Both the position numbers and the translations under genes were made by a program. DNA of 64,000 nt, taken from positions 62,001 through 126,000 of the forward strand of contig CALGJQ010000025.1 of assembly GCA_937928545.1 (NCBI GenBank). Reading direction: 5' to 3'. Position 1 is the stretch's first letter. Each line of letters starts with the position of its first letter. This document shows positions 33,985 to 42,748 of the stretch, one piece after another. The notes below the pieces were generated by a model. It made no database searches and was not told where the DNA came from. It worked only from the letters and a program-made list of their open reading frames with translations. This DNA comes from an uncultured Verrucomicrobiales bacterium. Its GTDB lineage: Bacteria; Verrucomicrobiota; Verrucomicrobiia; Verrucomicrobiales; Akkermansiaceae.

Positions 33985-36693
33985 ATGAGTTTAGAGGAGC
34001 GCTATGAAATCCGCAGCAAGATCGGCCAAGGTGGCGTCGGTGCTGTTTACCGCGCCTTCGACCGTCATCTAAATCGCGAAGTTGCGATCAAGCGCGTCCT
34101 CGCCGACGGCGGCTACGAAAACCAAGAGGAAGCCACCACCGCCATGCTCAAAGAGGCCACCGCCCTCTGCTCCGTGAACCATCCGCACATTGTCACCGTC
34201 TTCGATGCCGGCGTTGACAAAGACGGCCCCTACGTCGTCATGGAGCTCCTCTCCGGACGTACCATCGACGAGATGATCGAACGCGGCATTCTCACCAAAG
34301 AAGACTTTCGCGAAGTCGCCGTCCAAAGCCAAGAAGCCCTCATCGCCGCTCAAGACCTCGACCTCGTTCACCGCGACATCAAGCCCACCAACCTCATGGT
34401 CACTTGGCTCGCCAGCGGACGATTTCAGGTCAAGCTCGTCGACTTCGGCCTCGCCAAGTTCTCTCCAAAGCCCTCGCTCCAAACCATCGACCATGGTGAC
34501 GCCGTCTTCGGCTCCATTCACTTCATGGCACCCGAGCAATTCGAGCGCACCCCTCTCGACAAAAGCACCGACATGTATTCCCTCGGTTGCGTCTATTATT
34601 ACTGCCTCGCCGGCCGCTATCCCTTCGATGGTGAAAATGCCGCGCAAGTCATGACCGCCCACCTTCAAAATAGCGTCACCCCAATCTCCGAGCTCCGTCC
34701 GGATCTTCCAAAGTGGATGAGCGATTGGGTCATGTGGCATCTCTCACGATCAATGGACAATCGCCCGCGCGATGCCCGTGAATCTCTCCAATCTTTTCTT
34801 ATGAGCGAAAACACCCCCCAAGAAGGAACTCCCGAAGCTCCAACAGAGCAAATTCAAGCTGGCACTCCCTTGGCCAATCCTCCGGGACCTGCCAAGACTA
34901 CCGTCAACACCACAACTGCGCCGCAGCCCATTCAGCCCCCGGCCGGCCAAGCACCGTCTATCCATACGGCAGCTCAAATCGTCAAAGCCGCTGCCCCAAG
35001 CGTTCAAGCAAACCGTCCTCGCCTCCTCATCCCCGGACAAGAGCCAGCTCCTGAAGCCGCCCCCCAAGAAACCGCACCGGTCGAAACGCCTGCACCAACT
35101 CCAGAAGCAGCTGAACCGACACCTCCCACTCCTGAACCCACTCCTGACCCAGTGCCCACAGCGCCTGCCTCAGTCGAAACTCCAGCTCCTGCCGCAAATC
35201 CCCTCGTCATCCCCACCGCCGCACCATCTCAGGCCCCAGCCCCAGAACCTGAGGCCGTCACTCCTCCCCCAGCTCCTGTCGAAACCGCCACTCCCCCAGC
35301 TACTCCTCCAGCCAACCCACTCGTTGTTCCTGCAGCGGCACAAGCTGAAGCTCCTGCTCCGGTCACCACTCCCCCCCCAATCGCTCCCCCTCCTGTCCCA
35401 GCAGCGGTTCCATCACCAGAACCTATTCAACAAGCCTCTCCTCAAACCACCGTGTCTTTAGAAGGAGCACCAGTTCAAGCAACAGTCCCCCTCACCGAGT
35501 CCGCTCCCGTCGCCCCTGTCGCCCGCCCAACCGAAAAAAGCGGCATGAGCAATGCGGTCAAAGGAATGATTGCCGCAGCCCTCGTAGCAGGACTCGTCGT
35601 CGCCGCCTTCGTCTTCATCGGTAAAAAACAGGAAAGCGACCGCAACAAAGCTCTTACCGAAATCACGGCCCCCTTCAAAGATATCAACAACCCTCCGAAG
35701 GAAGTCCCCCTCAAGAAAAAGCAAGTCCAACTCCTCCTCGACACCATCGCCTCCTCCGGCACCAAAGAAAAAGGCGAACGTGAAACCTATCTCCAAGCCC
35801 TCCTCATCGGAGAGTCAACCGACGGAACAGACATCAGCGAAATGGTCGCCAGCTTCGCCAAAACCACCTCGATGGACCAAGGAAATCGCCTCAAGCTCTT
35901 CCGACTCCTTGGCATTCGCGGTGAAGAAAGCGCCCTCCCTCATCTCATCGAATTCGCCAGCACAACCAGCGACGATAAAGCCGGACAGGCCGCTCTCGGT
36001 GCCACCAAAAAGATGGCCAACACCTCGAACTTCAAGAGCCTCCTCAACATCGTCACCAGCGCCTCGAACACCTCCGTCAAAGGCGCCGCTCGCGATGTCC
36101 TCAGCGAAGCCGTTCGCAGATCCGACAACCCCGGAGAATACTCCAGCGCCATCGTCGGGACCTACGAAAACACCACCGATGAAGACTCCAAAATCGCCCT
36201 TCTCCGACTCATGGGCGCATCCGGTGGCGATAAAGCCGCCTCTATCATCGAAGAGGTCCTTCAAGGTGAGAATCCTAAAATGAAAGCCTCCGCCGCTTAC
36301 GCCCTTCGCTTCTGGCCAGATGACTCCCAGTTCCAAACCCTCCTCGACTACACCTCGACCGAAGACAACGACCTCCTCCGCAAGGAAGCCTTCAGAGCCT
36401 CGGTCGATTTCCTTCGCGACGAAGCCGGAATCACAGACGAGAACCTCTCTGGCTACTGGAAAGAAATGGCCAGCATCGCCACCGGCGCCACTGAGCAAAA
36501 ACAAGTCATCGACTCCATGATTTCTCAAGACGGAGCATGGGCCAGCGGCATCCTCGACAACTTCATGAAAAATGGAGACAACGACAAAATCCAATGGCAC
36601 GCCGAAAAAGCCAAAGAACGCCTCATCGAACGCAAGAAACGCTCTCAGCGATCCAAGCGCCCCGACTCCTCCAAAGAGAACGAAGAAGAATAA
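33985..36693 (+). CDS. Transmembrane Ser/Thr protein kinase (Hanks type) with a HEAT-like extracytoplasmic domain
   Basis: The 902-residue protein starts at ATG 33985 with AGGGAG upstream. Residues 1-275 form an active-looking kinase: GQGGVGAVYRAF (Gly-loop), VAIKRVL (Lys), HRDIKPTN (catalytic Asp), DFGLAKF (metal Asp) and APEQF. A 240-residue Pro/Ala-rich linker follows. One membrane segment lies near 530-553 (MIAAALVAGLVVAAFVFIG). The C-terminal 340 residues are helical pairs resembling HEAT repeats (SALPHLIEFASTTSDDKAGQAAL, DKAASIIEEVLQGENPKMKASAAYALRFW), facing outside the cytoplasm. It is likely a sensor kinase. The lipoprotein at 36779 resembles the start of this outer domain. A strong terminator follows. 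Confidence 0.92.
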   Translation: MSLEERYEIRSKIGQGGVGAVYRAFDRHLNREVAIKRVLADGGYENQEEATTAMLKEATALCSVNHPHIVTVFDAGVDKDGPYVVMELLSGRTIDEMIERGILTKEDFREVAVQSQEALIAAQDLDLVHRDIKPTNLMVTWLASGRFQVKLVDFGLAKFSPKPSLQTIDHGDAVFGSIHFMAPEQFERTPLDKSTDMYSLGCVYYYCLAGRYPFDGENAAQVMTAHLQNSVTPISELRPDLPKWMSDWVMWHLSRSMDNRPRDARESLQSFLMSENTPQEGTPEAPTEQIQAGTPLANPPGPAKTTVNTTTAPQPIQPPAGQAPSIHTAAQIVKAAAPSVQANRPRLLIPGQEPAPEAAPQETAPVETPAPTPEAAEPTPPTPEPTPDPVPTAPASVETPAPAANPLVIPTAAPSQAPAPEPEAVTPPPAPVETATPPATPPANPLVVPAAAQAEAPAPVTTPPPIAPPPVPAAVPSPEPIQQASPQTTVSLEGAPVQATVPLTESAPVAPVARPTEKSGMSNAVKGMIAAALVAGLVVAAFVFIGKKQESDRNKALTEITAPFKDINNPPKEVPLKKKQVQLLLDTIASSGTKEKGERETYLQALLIGESTDGTDISEMVASFAKTTSMDQGNRLKLFRLLGIRGEESALPHLIEFASTTSDDKAGQAALGATKKMANTSNFKSLLNIVTSASNTSVKGAARDVLSEAVRRSDNPGEYSSAIVGTYENTTDEDSKIALLRLMGASGGDKAASIIEEVLQGENPKMKASAAYALRFWPDDSQFQTLLDYTSTEDNDLLRKEAFRASVDFLRDEAGITDENLSGYWKEMASIATGATEQKQVIDSMISQDGAWASGILDNFMKNGDNDKIQWHAEKAKERLIERKKRSQRSKRPDSSKENEEE

Positions 36694-36720
36694 GCCTTCT
36701 CTAAATACAACTCATTTCAA

Positions 36721-36757
36721 AAAGGCGACCCTTCACACGAACGGTCGCCTTTTTTTC
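36721..36757 (+). terminator. Rho-independent terminator after the kinase gene
   Basis: AAAGGCGACC and GGTCGCCTTTTTTT form an 8-bp GC-rich stem (AGGCGACC/GGTCGCCT), a 13-base loop and a T-run. It separates the kinase gene from the lipoprotein gene at 36779. Confidence 0.9.
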
Positions 36758-36778
36758 GATTTCTGATTCACTTCCAAC

Positions 36779-37201
36779 ATGAAGAGAAAAGCCTCTCTCC
36801 TTCTCCTATTCTTCACTCTTTGGTCATGCCAAACCGAAGACGAAAAACCATCTACCGAACCGAAAGAGATTGCGGTAGAAGCCCCAGAACAGGGAGAACC
36901 ATCTGAGGTAAAAGACCCATTAACGAAACTTCATGAGATCACTTCTGTATTCGAAAACGAAGCACCCCCGACTGAAATCCTTTTGACCAAAAAAGATGTA
37001 GAGCTAGTGCTATTGTTTTTTTCAACCGGATCTCCCGAAGATCAGACAGCCTGGAAACACGCACTAGTTCAAGGAGTAGGCGTGGATAATACCGACATCG
37101 ATCAAATTCTCCTCAACTCGGTTAGAAGCGGAATGAGAGACGAAAATACCCCACTTTTACTACAGATCATCGAAGCCCGCAGACAGCTTTCGAAAAAATA
37201 G
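36779..37201 (+). CDS. Small lipoprotein similar to the start of the kinase's outer domain
   Basis: The 140-residue protein has a lipoprotein signal (LLLLFFTLWSC). The stretch from about residue 55 (HEITSVFENEAPPTEILLTKKDVELVL...NTDIDQILLNSVRSGMRDEN) aligns by eye with the kinase segment after its membrane helix (TEITAPFKDINNPPKEVPLKKKQVQLLL...GTDISEMVASFAKTTSMDQGN). It therefore looks like a duplicated piece of the sensor domain, now tethered as a lipoprotein. It may bind the same partner or the kinase itself (inference). A terminator separates it from the kinase, so it has its own promoter. Confidence 0.72.
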   Translation: MKRKASLLLLFFTLWSCQTEDEKPSTEPKEIAVEAPEQGEPSEVKDPLTKLHEITSVFENEAPPTEILLTKKDVELVLLFFSTGSPEDQTAWKHALVQGVGVDNTDIDQILLNSVRSGMRDENTPLLLQIIEARRQLSKK

Positions 37202-37207
37202 AGCCCC

Positions 37208-38692
37208 ATGTCCGACCTCATACCCCTTCTCCCTCCCCTCGTCGCCCTCGCGCTCATTCTCATCACGCGCAAGGCCGCCCTCTCCCTCTTCTGCGCCACC
37301 GTCGCCGGGGCCTTCCTCCTCGCTGGCCCCTCTCCCATCCTCGCCATTCGCTGTCTTTTCGAAGACCATCTCTTCCCTAAAATCGGCAGTAGCACTTGGA
37401 ATCTCAGCGCCATCATCTTCACCCTCACTCTCGGTGCCTTCGCCACCCTTCTCGAAAAAGGCGGGGGCTTCACCGCCCTTCTCAATCGCCTCCTCGCCAA
37501 GAAAGGAAAAGACCCCAAAAAGAAACTCCTCTTCGGCGTCTACGGCCTCGGCCTCCTCTGCTTCTTCGATGGCCTCGCCAACGCCATCCTCCTCGGCCGC
37601 GTCGCTCGCCCCCTTACTGACTCCCTCCGCATCTCCCGACAATTCCTCGCCTATCTCATCGACTCCACTTCCGCCACCGTCGCCTGCGTCGCCTTCATCT
37701 CCACTTGGATCGCCGCCCAACTCTCCATCATTTCCGATAGCCTCGCTTTGGCCCCCTTCGAGGTCAATCCAGCTGCCCTATTTTTCAATTCCATTCCCGC
37801 AAACCCTTACTGCCTCCTCAGTCTCATCCTCATCCCCCTCGTCATCTTCAAAGCCTGGCACCTCGGCCCCATGAAAAAGGCCCAACCTGTCCCGCTCGAT
37901 GACCATTCCGAACACATTGCTGAAAACTCCCCGCGCGTTGCCCTCATCCCCCTCGCCACCCTCGTTCTCACCCTCCCCGCCTTCATCTACCTCTGGCAAG
38001 ATGGCAGCGACTGGTCGTGGCGAAACGCCTTCACCTCCGCTGGCGTCCCCTACGCCATGGTCGCCTCCGGCTTCGTCGCCCTCCTCTCCGCCTTTCTTTG
38101 CTTCCCAAAAGCTCAGAAAAAACAAGCTCCCCAACACATGCTCGATGGAGCCGCCTCTCTCATCCCCGCCCTCATCATCCTCATCTGCGCCTGGACCCTC
38201 GGCAGCATGTTCAAGAGCCTCGGCACTGCCGATCTCATCAAGCAACTCCTCGGCGACAACATCAGCACCATGTCCATCCCCCTCGTCATCTTCCTCGTCG
38301 GTGCGGTCATGTCCTTCCTCACCGGAACCTCCTGGGGAACCTTCGGCCTCCTCATGCCGATGGCCCTCCCACTCGTCCTAAACCTTGGAGTCGATCTCCC
38401 CGAAGCCGAGCTCATGAATCTTATCTCCATGACCATCGGAGCGGTCTTTGGCGGAGCCGTTTTCGGAGATCACTGCAGCCCCTTCTCAGACACCACCCTC
38501 GTCTCCGCCCTCGCTGCCGGTTGCAGCCCCACCTCACACGTCGCCACCCAACTCCCCTACGCCATGATCGCCGCCACCGGCGCAGCTTGCGCATACGGAC
38601 TCATGTGGATCGGCCTCGCCTCATGGCTCGCCACCCTCATCATGGCCTCTCTTTTAGCAGCCTTAGTTCTCACCCGTAAAACCCCAAGCTAG
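37208..38692 (+). CDS. NhaC family Na+/H+ antiporter
   Basis: The 494-residue protein has about eleven membrane segments. The NhaC signature is clear: FFDGLANAILLGRVARPLTDSLRISRQFLAYLIDSTSATVAC in the first half, MSFLTGTSWGTFGLLMPMALPL, and GGAVFGDHCSPFSDTTLVSALAAGC in the second. Members exchange sodium for protons or malate/lactate. The exact solute is not determined here. It starts six bases after the lipoprotein gene. Its stop overlaps that of the convergent ATPase gene (CTAG). Confidence 0.92.
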   Translation: MSDLIPLLPPLVALALILITRKAALSLFCATVAGAFLLAGPSPILAIRCLFEDHLFPKIGSSTWNLSAIIFTLTLGAFATLLEKGGGFTALLNRLLAKKGKDPKKKLLFGVYGLGLLCFFDGLANAILLGRVARPLTDSLRISRQFLAYLIDSTSATVACVAFISTWIAAQLSIISDSLALAPFEVNPAALFFNSIPANPYCLLSLILIPLVIFKAWHLGPMKKAQPVPLDDHSEHIAENSPRVALIPLATLVLTLPAFIYLWQDGSDWSWRNAFTSAGVPYAMVASGFVALLSAFLCFPKAQKKQAPQHMLDGAASLIPALIILICAWTLGSMFKSLGTADLIKQLLGDNISTMSIPLVIFLVGAVMSFLTGTSWGTFGLLMPMALPLVLNLGVDLPEAELMNLISMTIGAVFGGAVFGDHCSPFSDTTLVSALAAGCSPTSHVATQLPYAMIAATGAACAYGLMWIGLASWLATLIMASLLAALVLTRKTPS

Positions 38693-40083
38693 GAACGCTT
38701 TCCATAAAGCTCATCCACTCCCACGCAACGCACTCCATCGATCACTTTCGCCTTCGGCTTCAGCCGCGTGAAGAGCCAGGGCGCAAGCGTCCGACCGAGT
38801 GGATTTGGAAAAGACGCCGCCTTCGCCTTCGCCTCCTTCACCGCAGCTTGCCACGAGCGCACCGTCCCCCACTTGCACTCCCCAACGTCAATAAACTCAT
38901 CATCGCGAAGGCTCAGCACATCAATCTGAACTTCTTTATCCCAATACTCCCCCACCTCGTGCGAGGCCGCCACGTCCTCACTCAGGTAGATTTCCGAAAT
39001 CGCCTCATGGCAGAGTTTTTCAAAACGCTCCCCATAGTAAGCCTCGATATGCGGAGCGATCACTTTGTCATAAGCCGCCGCAGGACGAACACTCACGATC
39101 CGACTGAGATTTCGAAAACCAAAGCGAAACCAAAAACGCAAAAGCGGATCCGTAACAACATACCTCACCGAGCGCGCCGTCGGCTTCTTCCCAGAGAGTG
39201 GGTAGCTTTTCCCAATATAGCCCAGCTCCATGAGGGTCTTTAAATAATACTGAATGCTGGCCGATGAAACTGAGCTCTTCCTCGCCAAGTCGGCCGCCGA
39301 AAGCGCCCCCGTCGAAAGCGTCATCAGGATCCCATGATACGTCTCCACCTCCCTCAATTCTTCCCGCAGGAGAAAATCAGACTCCCGAAAGAGTGCCGCA
39401 TGCGGAGTGAGAAAATTCTCCTGCACATTCATCGCCACCGATTTGCGATCATCGTATTGCTGAAGATAAAACGGAATCCCACCACACAGCGACCACACCC
39501 GGACTTGATCCGCGCGCGAGTAATTGGGGTGGAACTTTGCGGCATCACGAAAGCCAAAAGGCTGCAGCTGAATTTGCCCCGTCCGCCGTCCATAAAGCGG
39601 ACTCTTATTTCCCAACACCTCACGCTCCATAAAACCAATATAAGAGCCACAGAGAATCAGCATCACCTTACCCGAGCGCGACCAATCTAGATCCCAAAGC
39701 TCTTGCAAGATCGAGGGAAGCTCCGAGCTCGTCTCCGTGATCCATTGATACTCATCCAGCACAATGACGAGCTTCTCCCCCTTCGGTCTCCGCTCGACCA
39801 CCAGTTGAAGCGCTTTCTTCCAACCCACATCACCAAGCTCAGCCAAAAGGGGTTCACTAAGCTTCTCGGCCGCAATCTCTAAAAACTCCGCAACCTGACA
39901 CTCGGTCGTCGCTTGCTTCCCGAGATAGAAAACCGACGGCTTATCCTCAGTAAAGCGAAGGATCAACTCAGTTTTCCCAACCCGTCGACGCCCGTAGACC
40001 GGATAGAAGGCACTCTTCTTTCCGGCATACGCTTTGTTCAACACCTCCAACTCAGGGCTGCGACCTACGAACTCTTCCAACAT
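38689..40083 (-). CDS. Archaeal-type ATPase with a DUF234 (PDDEXK-like) domain
   Basis: The 464-residue protein has an STAND/AAA-like ATPase half: Walker A GRRRVGKTEL, Walker B LVIVLDEYQW and sensor LILCGS. After residue 240 it has a winged helix (ALSAADLARKSSVSSASIQYYLKTLMELGYI). The C-terminus has EVQIDVLSLRDDEFIDVGECKWG, the Asp/Glu-x-Lys core of a PDDEXK nuclease-like DUF234 domain. Such proteins are scattered in bacteria and archaea and their role is unknown. The upstream region has three 15-base direct repeats. Confidence 0.88.
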   Translation of the reverse strand: MLEEFVGRSPELEVLNKAYAGKKSAFYPVYGRRRVGKTELILRFTEDKPSVFYLGKQATTECQVAEFLEIAAEKLSEPLLAELGDVGWKKALQLVVERRPKGEKLVIVLDEYQWITETSSELPSILQELWDLDWSRSGKVMLILCGSYIGFMEREVLGNKSPLYGRRTGQIQLQPFGFRDAAKFHPNYSRADQVRVWSLCGGIPFYLQQYDDRKSVAMNVQENFLTPHAALFRESDFLLREELREVETYHGILMTLSTGALSAADLARKSSVSSASIQYYLKTLMELGYIGKSYPLSGKKPTARSVRYVVTDPLLRFWFRFGFRNLSRIVSVRPAAAYDKVIAPHIEAYYGERFEKLCHEAISEIYLSEDVAASHEVGEYWDKEVQIDVLSLRDDEFIDVGECKWGTVRSWQAAVKEAKAKAASFPNPLGRTLAPWLFTRLKPKAKVIDGVRCVGVDELYGKRS

Positions 40084-40110
40084 GCTGGAAGAGTATCACA
40101 ATTTATCGAT

Positions 40111-40155
40111 GAGTCAACACTCACTGAGTCACGACTCACTGAGTCACGACTCACC
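40111..40155. repeat. Three tandem 15-base repeats, each with a palindrome, upstream of the ATPase gene
   Basis: GAGTCAACACTCACT, GAGTCACGACTCACT and GAGTCACGACTCACC stand head to tail in the 75 bp between the ATPase start and the asnS stop. Each carries the palindrome GAGTC-AC-GACTC (the first copy is imperfect). The array is well placed as an operator. The binding protein is unknown. Confidence 0.85.
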
Positions 40156-40158
40156 GTT

Positions 40159-41511
40159 CTAAAATTCACAGTTCCCCGGCGTCCGCGCAAAGGGGATGAC
40201 GTCGCGAATATTTTGCATCCCCGTGACATACATCAGCAGCCGTTCAAAGCCCGCCCCAAAGCCAGCGTGCGGTACCGTGCCATACTTTCGCAGATCCAGA
40301 TACCAACCATAATTCTCCAAGCTCAGCTCATGATGCTCCATCGCCGCCTTCAATAAATCATATCGTTCTTCCCGCTGACTCCCACCGATAATCTCCCCCA
40401 CTCCTGGCACCAAAACATCCATCGCTGTCACCGTCTTCCCATCATCATTCGCCCGCATGTAAAATGGCTTAATCGACTTCGGATAATTATAAACCGTGAG
40501 CGGACCTTTCACCACCTCCTCACAGAGATAGCGCTCATGCTCTGACTGCAGGTTAATCCCCCACTCCACCGGATAATCAAATTTCTTTCCCGACTTCTCC
40601 AACCGCTCAACCGCCTCGGTATAGCTCATCCGCTCAAACCCACCCGAAGCCAATCCCTCAAGCCGCTCACGCAGCCCCTTATCGACAAACTTCGCAAAGA
40701 TCTCCAAATCCCCCTCATTATTCTCCAGCACATCCTTCACTAGGAACTGGATAAACTCCTCCGCCAAATCCATATCCCCTTCCAGATTACAAAAAGCCAT
40801 CTCCGGCTCGATCATCCAGAACTCCGAGGCGTGCCGCGAGGTGTTCGAGTTCTCCGCCCGAAAGGTCGGACCAAAGGTATAGATATTCGAAAGCGCCGTC
40901 GCAAAACACTCGCCCTCCAACTGACCACTCACCGTCAGGTAACTCTTCTTCCCAAAGAAATCCTCCTCCGGCTTCCCAGCCCCATTCGACGTCACCTGAA
41001 ACATCTCGCCCGCTCCCTCACAATCACTCGCCGTAATAATGGGCGTATGGACGTAGGTGAAATCGCGCTCATTAAAAAAGCGATGCACCGCATAAGCCAA
41101 GCGACTCCGCATCCGGAAGGTCGCCCCATAAAGATTCGTCCGAGGCCGCAAATGCGCGATCGAGCGCAAAAACTCCGGCGTATGCCCCTTCTTCTGTAAC
41201 GGAAAATCCTCCGGCACCCCGCCCAGCAGCTCCACCTCCGTCGCCCTTACTTCCCAGCTCTGCCCCTTCCCCGGACTCTCCACCAACTCCCCCTTCACTT
41301 GAACCGAGGCCCCCGTATTCATCTTCCCCACCTCATCCGATCCCGGAATCCCCGCATCAATAATCACCTGAATCCCCTTCAGACAGGATCCATCATTCAG
41401 CTCAATAAAAGAAAACGCCTTAGAATCCCGCTTCGTCCTCACCCACCCGGAGAGCTCAACTGAGGCTTGGGCAGACTTGCTACCGAGGAGATTTTTAACA
41501 GACGTTCGCAT
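40159..41511 (-). CDS. asnS: Asparaginyl-tRNA synthetase
   Basis: AsnRS charges tRNA-Asn. The 450-residue class IIb enzyme begins with the OB-fold anticodon domain (about 1-110, [25 protein letters not shown]). The class II motifs follow: motif 1 near [18 protein letters not shown], motif 2 [21 protein letters not shown] and motif 3 [37 protein letters not shown] is typical. I start at ATG 41509-41511 ([10 protein letters not shown]). A TTG two codons earlier is in frame. Its stop is 76 bp from the ATPase gene start. Confidence 0.96.
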   Translation of the reverse strand: MRTSVKNLLGSKSAQASVELSGWVRTKRDSKAFSFIELNDGSCLKGIQVIIDAGIPGSDEVGKMNTGASVQVKGELVESPGKGQSWEVRATEVELLGGVPEDFPLQKKGHTPEFLRSIAHLRPRTNLYGATFRMRSRLAYAVHRFFNERDFTYVHTPIITASDCEGAGEMFQVTSNGAGKPEEDFFGKKSYLTVSGQLEGECFATALSNIYTFGPTFRAENSNTSRHASEFWMIEPEMAFCNLEGDMDLAEEFIQFLVKDVLENNEGDLEIFAKFVDKGLRERLEGLASGGFERMSYTEAVERLEKSGKKFDYPVEWGINLQSEHERYLCEEVVKGPLTVYNYPKSIKPFYMRANDDGKTVTAMDVLVPGVGEIIGGSQREERYDLLKAAMEHHELSLENYGWYLDLRKYGTVPHAGFGAGFERLLMYVTGMQNIRDVIPFARTPGNCEF

Positions 41512-41767
41512 GTCCAATTCCTAATCCCCAAACTCCTAACCCTCAACCAAGATCCGTGAAAATTCGCGAGATCCGTGGTTTCCCTCTCTCCCCTCAACCC
41601 AAGCCACAGAACCTAAGCAAATTGCCCATTCTACAATTGCTCATTCGCCCCCATCCCTTCTCCTCAACCAAGTTCCGCGCCCTCTACGTCCTCCGCGGTT
41701 AAAAAAACACCCCTCCTCCTCCAAAAAATCTTGCATTCGCACCGACTCGCCCTAGAAAGCCGGTCCC

Positions 41768-41977
41768 ATGGCCCGCAAAGCTTGCAAGTCCAAAACCAGA
41801 TCGTCCGTCGCCAAACGCTTTAAAGTAACTGGCACCGGTAAGATTCTGCGCCGCAAACAGGGCAAACGTCACATCCTCCAGAAAAAAAGCCGGAAACGGA
41901 AAAGAATGCTGGGTAAAGCGACGCTTGTTTCCGCTGCAGATATTACAAACGTGAAGAGAAATCTTCTCATGAAGTAA
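41768..41977 (+). CDS. rpmI: 50S ribosomal protein L35
   Basis: The 69-residue basic protein ([26 protein letters not shown]...[21 protein letters not shown]) is a standard L35 of the large ribosomal subunit. It is followed by rplT after a 143-base structured spacer. infC, which often precedes these two genes, is absent: the upstream 256 bp (41512-41767) contain no gene, only C/A-rich sequence with a fragment ATCCGTGAAAATTCGCGAGATCC that looks like a degenerate palindromic repeat. Confidence 0.95.
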   Translation: MARKACKSKTRSSVAKRFKVTGTGKILRRKQGKRHILQKKSRKRKRMLGKATLVSAADITNVKRNLLMK

Positions 41978-41984
41978 ACCTTAC

Positions 41985-42054
41985 CGTGCATACGTGCACG
42001 ATGCCCCCGCCCGCAAAATGGGCGGCCTCTAGATAGCCAGCCTTCCTCGGAAGG
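41985..42054 (+). promoter_or_regulatory. Structured leader between rpmI and rplT, candidate autoregulatory element
   Basis: Three hairpins stand in a row: CGTGCA-TACG-TGCACG (41985-42000), CCGCCC-loop-GGGCGG (42007-42025) and CCTTC-CTCG-GAAGG (42041-42054). Two have tetraloops of stable type. In other bacteria L20 controls its own operon by binding a leader, so this may be such a site. That link is inferred. Confidence 0.45.
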
Positions 42055-42120
42055 ACAACGAACGAGTGAGACTATCGGAGTGAATTAGAAACCCAACGAC
42101 CCGTTCACCAAAAAGAAACA

Positions 42121-42489
42121 ATGCCAAGAGCAACTAACAGTCCAGCCAGTCGGAAGCGCCGTAAGCGCGTCCTTCTTCGTGCCAAAGGATTCCGCGGCTT
42201 CCGTTCCAAGCTATTCCGCTATGCGAAGGATGCCGTCTACAAAGCCCGTCAATATGAGTATCGCGACCGTAAAAAGCGCAAAGGCCAATTCCGCCGTCTC
42301 TGGATCCAGCGCATCTCCGCTGCCGTCCGTGCCGAGGAAATGACCTACTCACGCTTCATCGAAGGCCTCAAAGCCGCAAACATCGAACTCGATCGCAAAG
42401 TCCTCGCAGACCTCGCCGTAGTTGATGCTGGCGCTTTTTCCGCTATCGTAGCACAGGCCAAGTCAGCCCTCGAAAAGAAGGCCGCTTAA
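42121..42489 (+). CDS. rplT: 50S ribosomal protein L20
   Basis: The 122-residue protein is a normal L20: a long basic N-terminal tail ([42 protein letters not shown]) and a globular C-terminal half ([25 protein letters not shown]). L20 is an early assembly protein of the 50S subunit. It is 143 bp after rpmI, separated by a hairpin-rich spacer, and is followed by a clear terminator at 42517. Confidence 0.96.
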   Translation: MPRATNSPASRKRRKRVLLRAKGFRGFRSKLFRYAKDAVYKARQYEYRDRKKRKGQFRRLWIQRISAAVRAEEMTYSRFIEGLKAANIELDRKVLADLAVVDAGAFSAIVAQAKSALEKKAA

Positions 42490-42516
42490 ATTCAGCCCCG
42501 CTGATAAACAACTTCC

Positions 42517-42549
42517 ATGACCGCATCCGCAAGGATGCGGTCATTTTTA
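42517..42549 (+). terminator. Rho-independent terminator after rplT
   Basis: ATGACCGCATCC and GGATGCGGTCAT form a 12-bp stem with a four-base loop (GCAA, a stable tetraloop), followed by TTTTT. It ends the rpmI-rplT transcript. Between it and pheS (42550-42748) lies a C-rich stretch with the short repeat GGGCTTTTAGCCC and no gene. Confidence 0.9.
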
Positions 42550-42748
42550 TGGAGAGTGGGCTTTTAGCCCGCTTCCCCCCAACCAAGCCCAAAACCCCGA
42601 AGCGAAGCTTCGCTCCCAAAAGCGAACCGCCACAACCGCTAAAAGCCAATCGCTAGGTCGCCCACCCGCCATCTAACCCGATTCAACACCCACCACCCCT
42701 CTCTCCGTCATTGACCAATCCCCCCAACTCCCTTAACTCCACCCCAAC

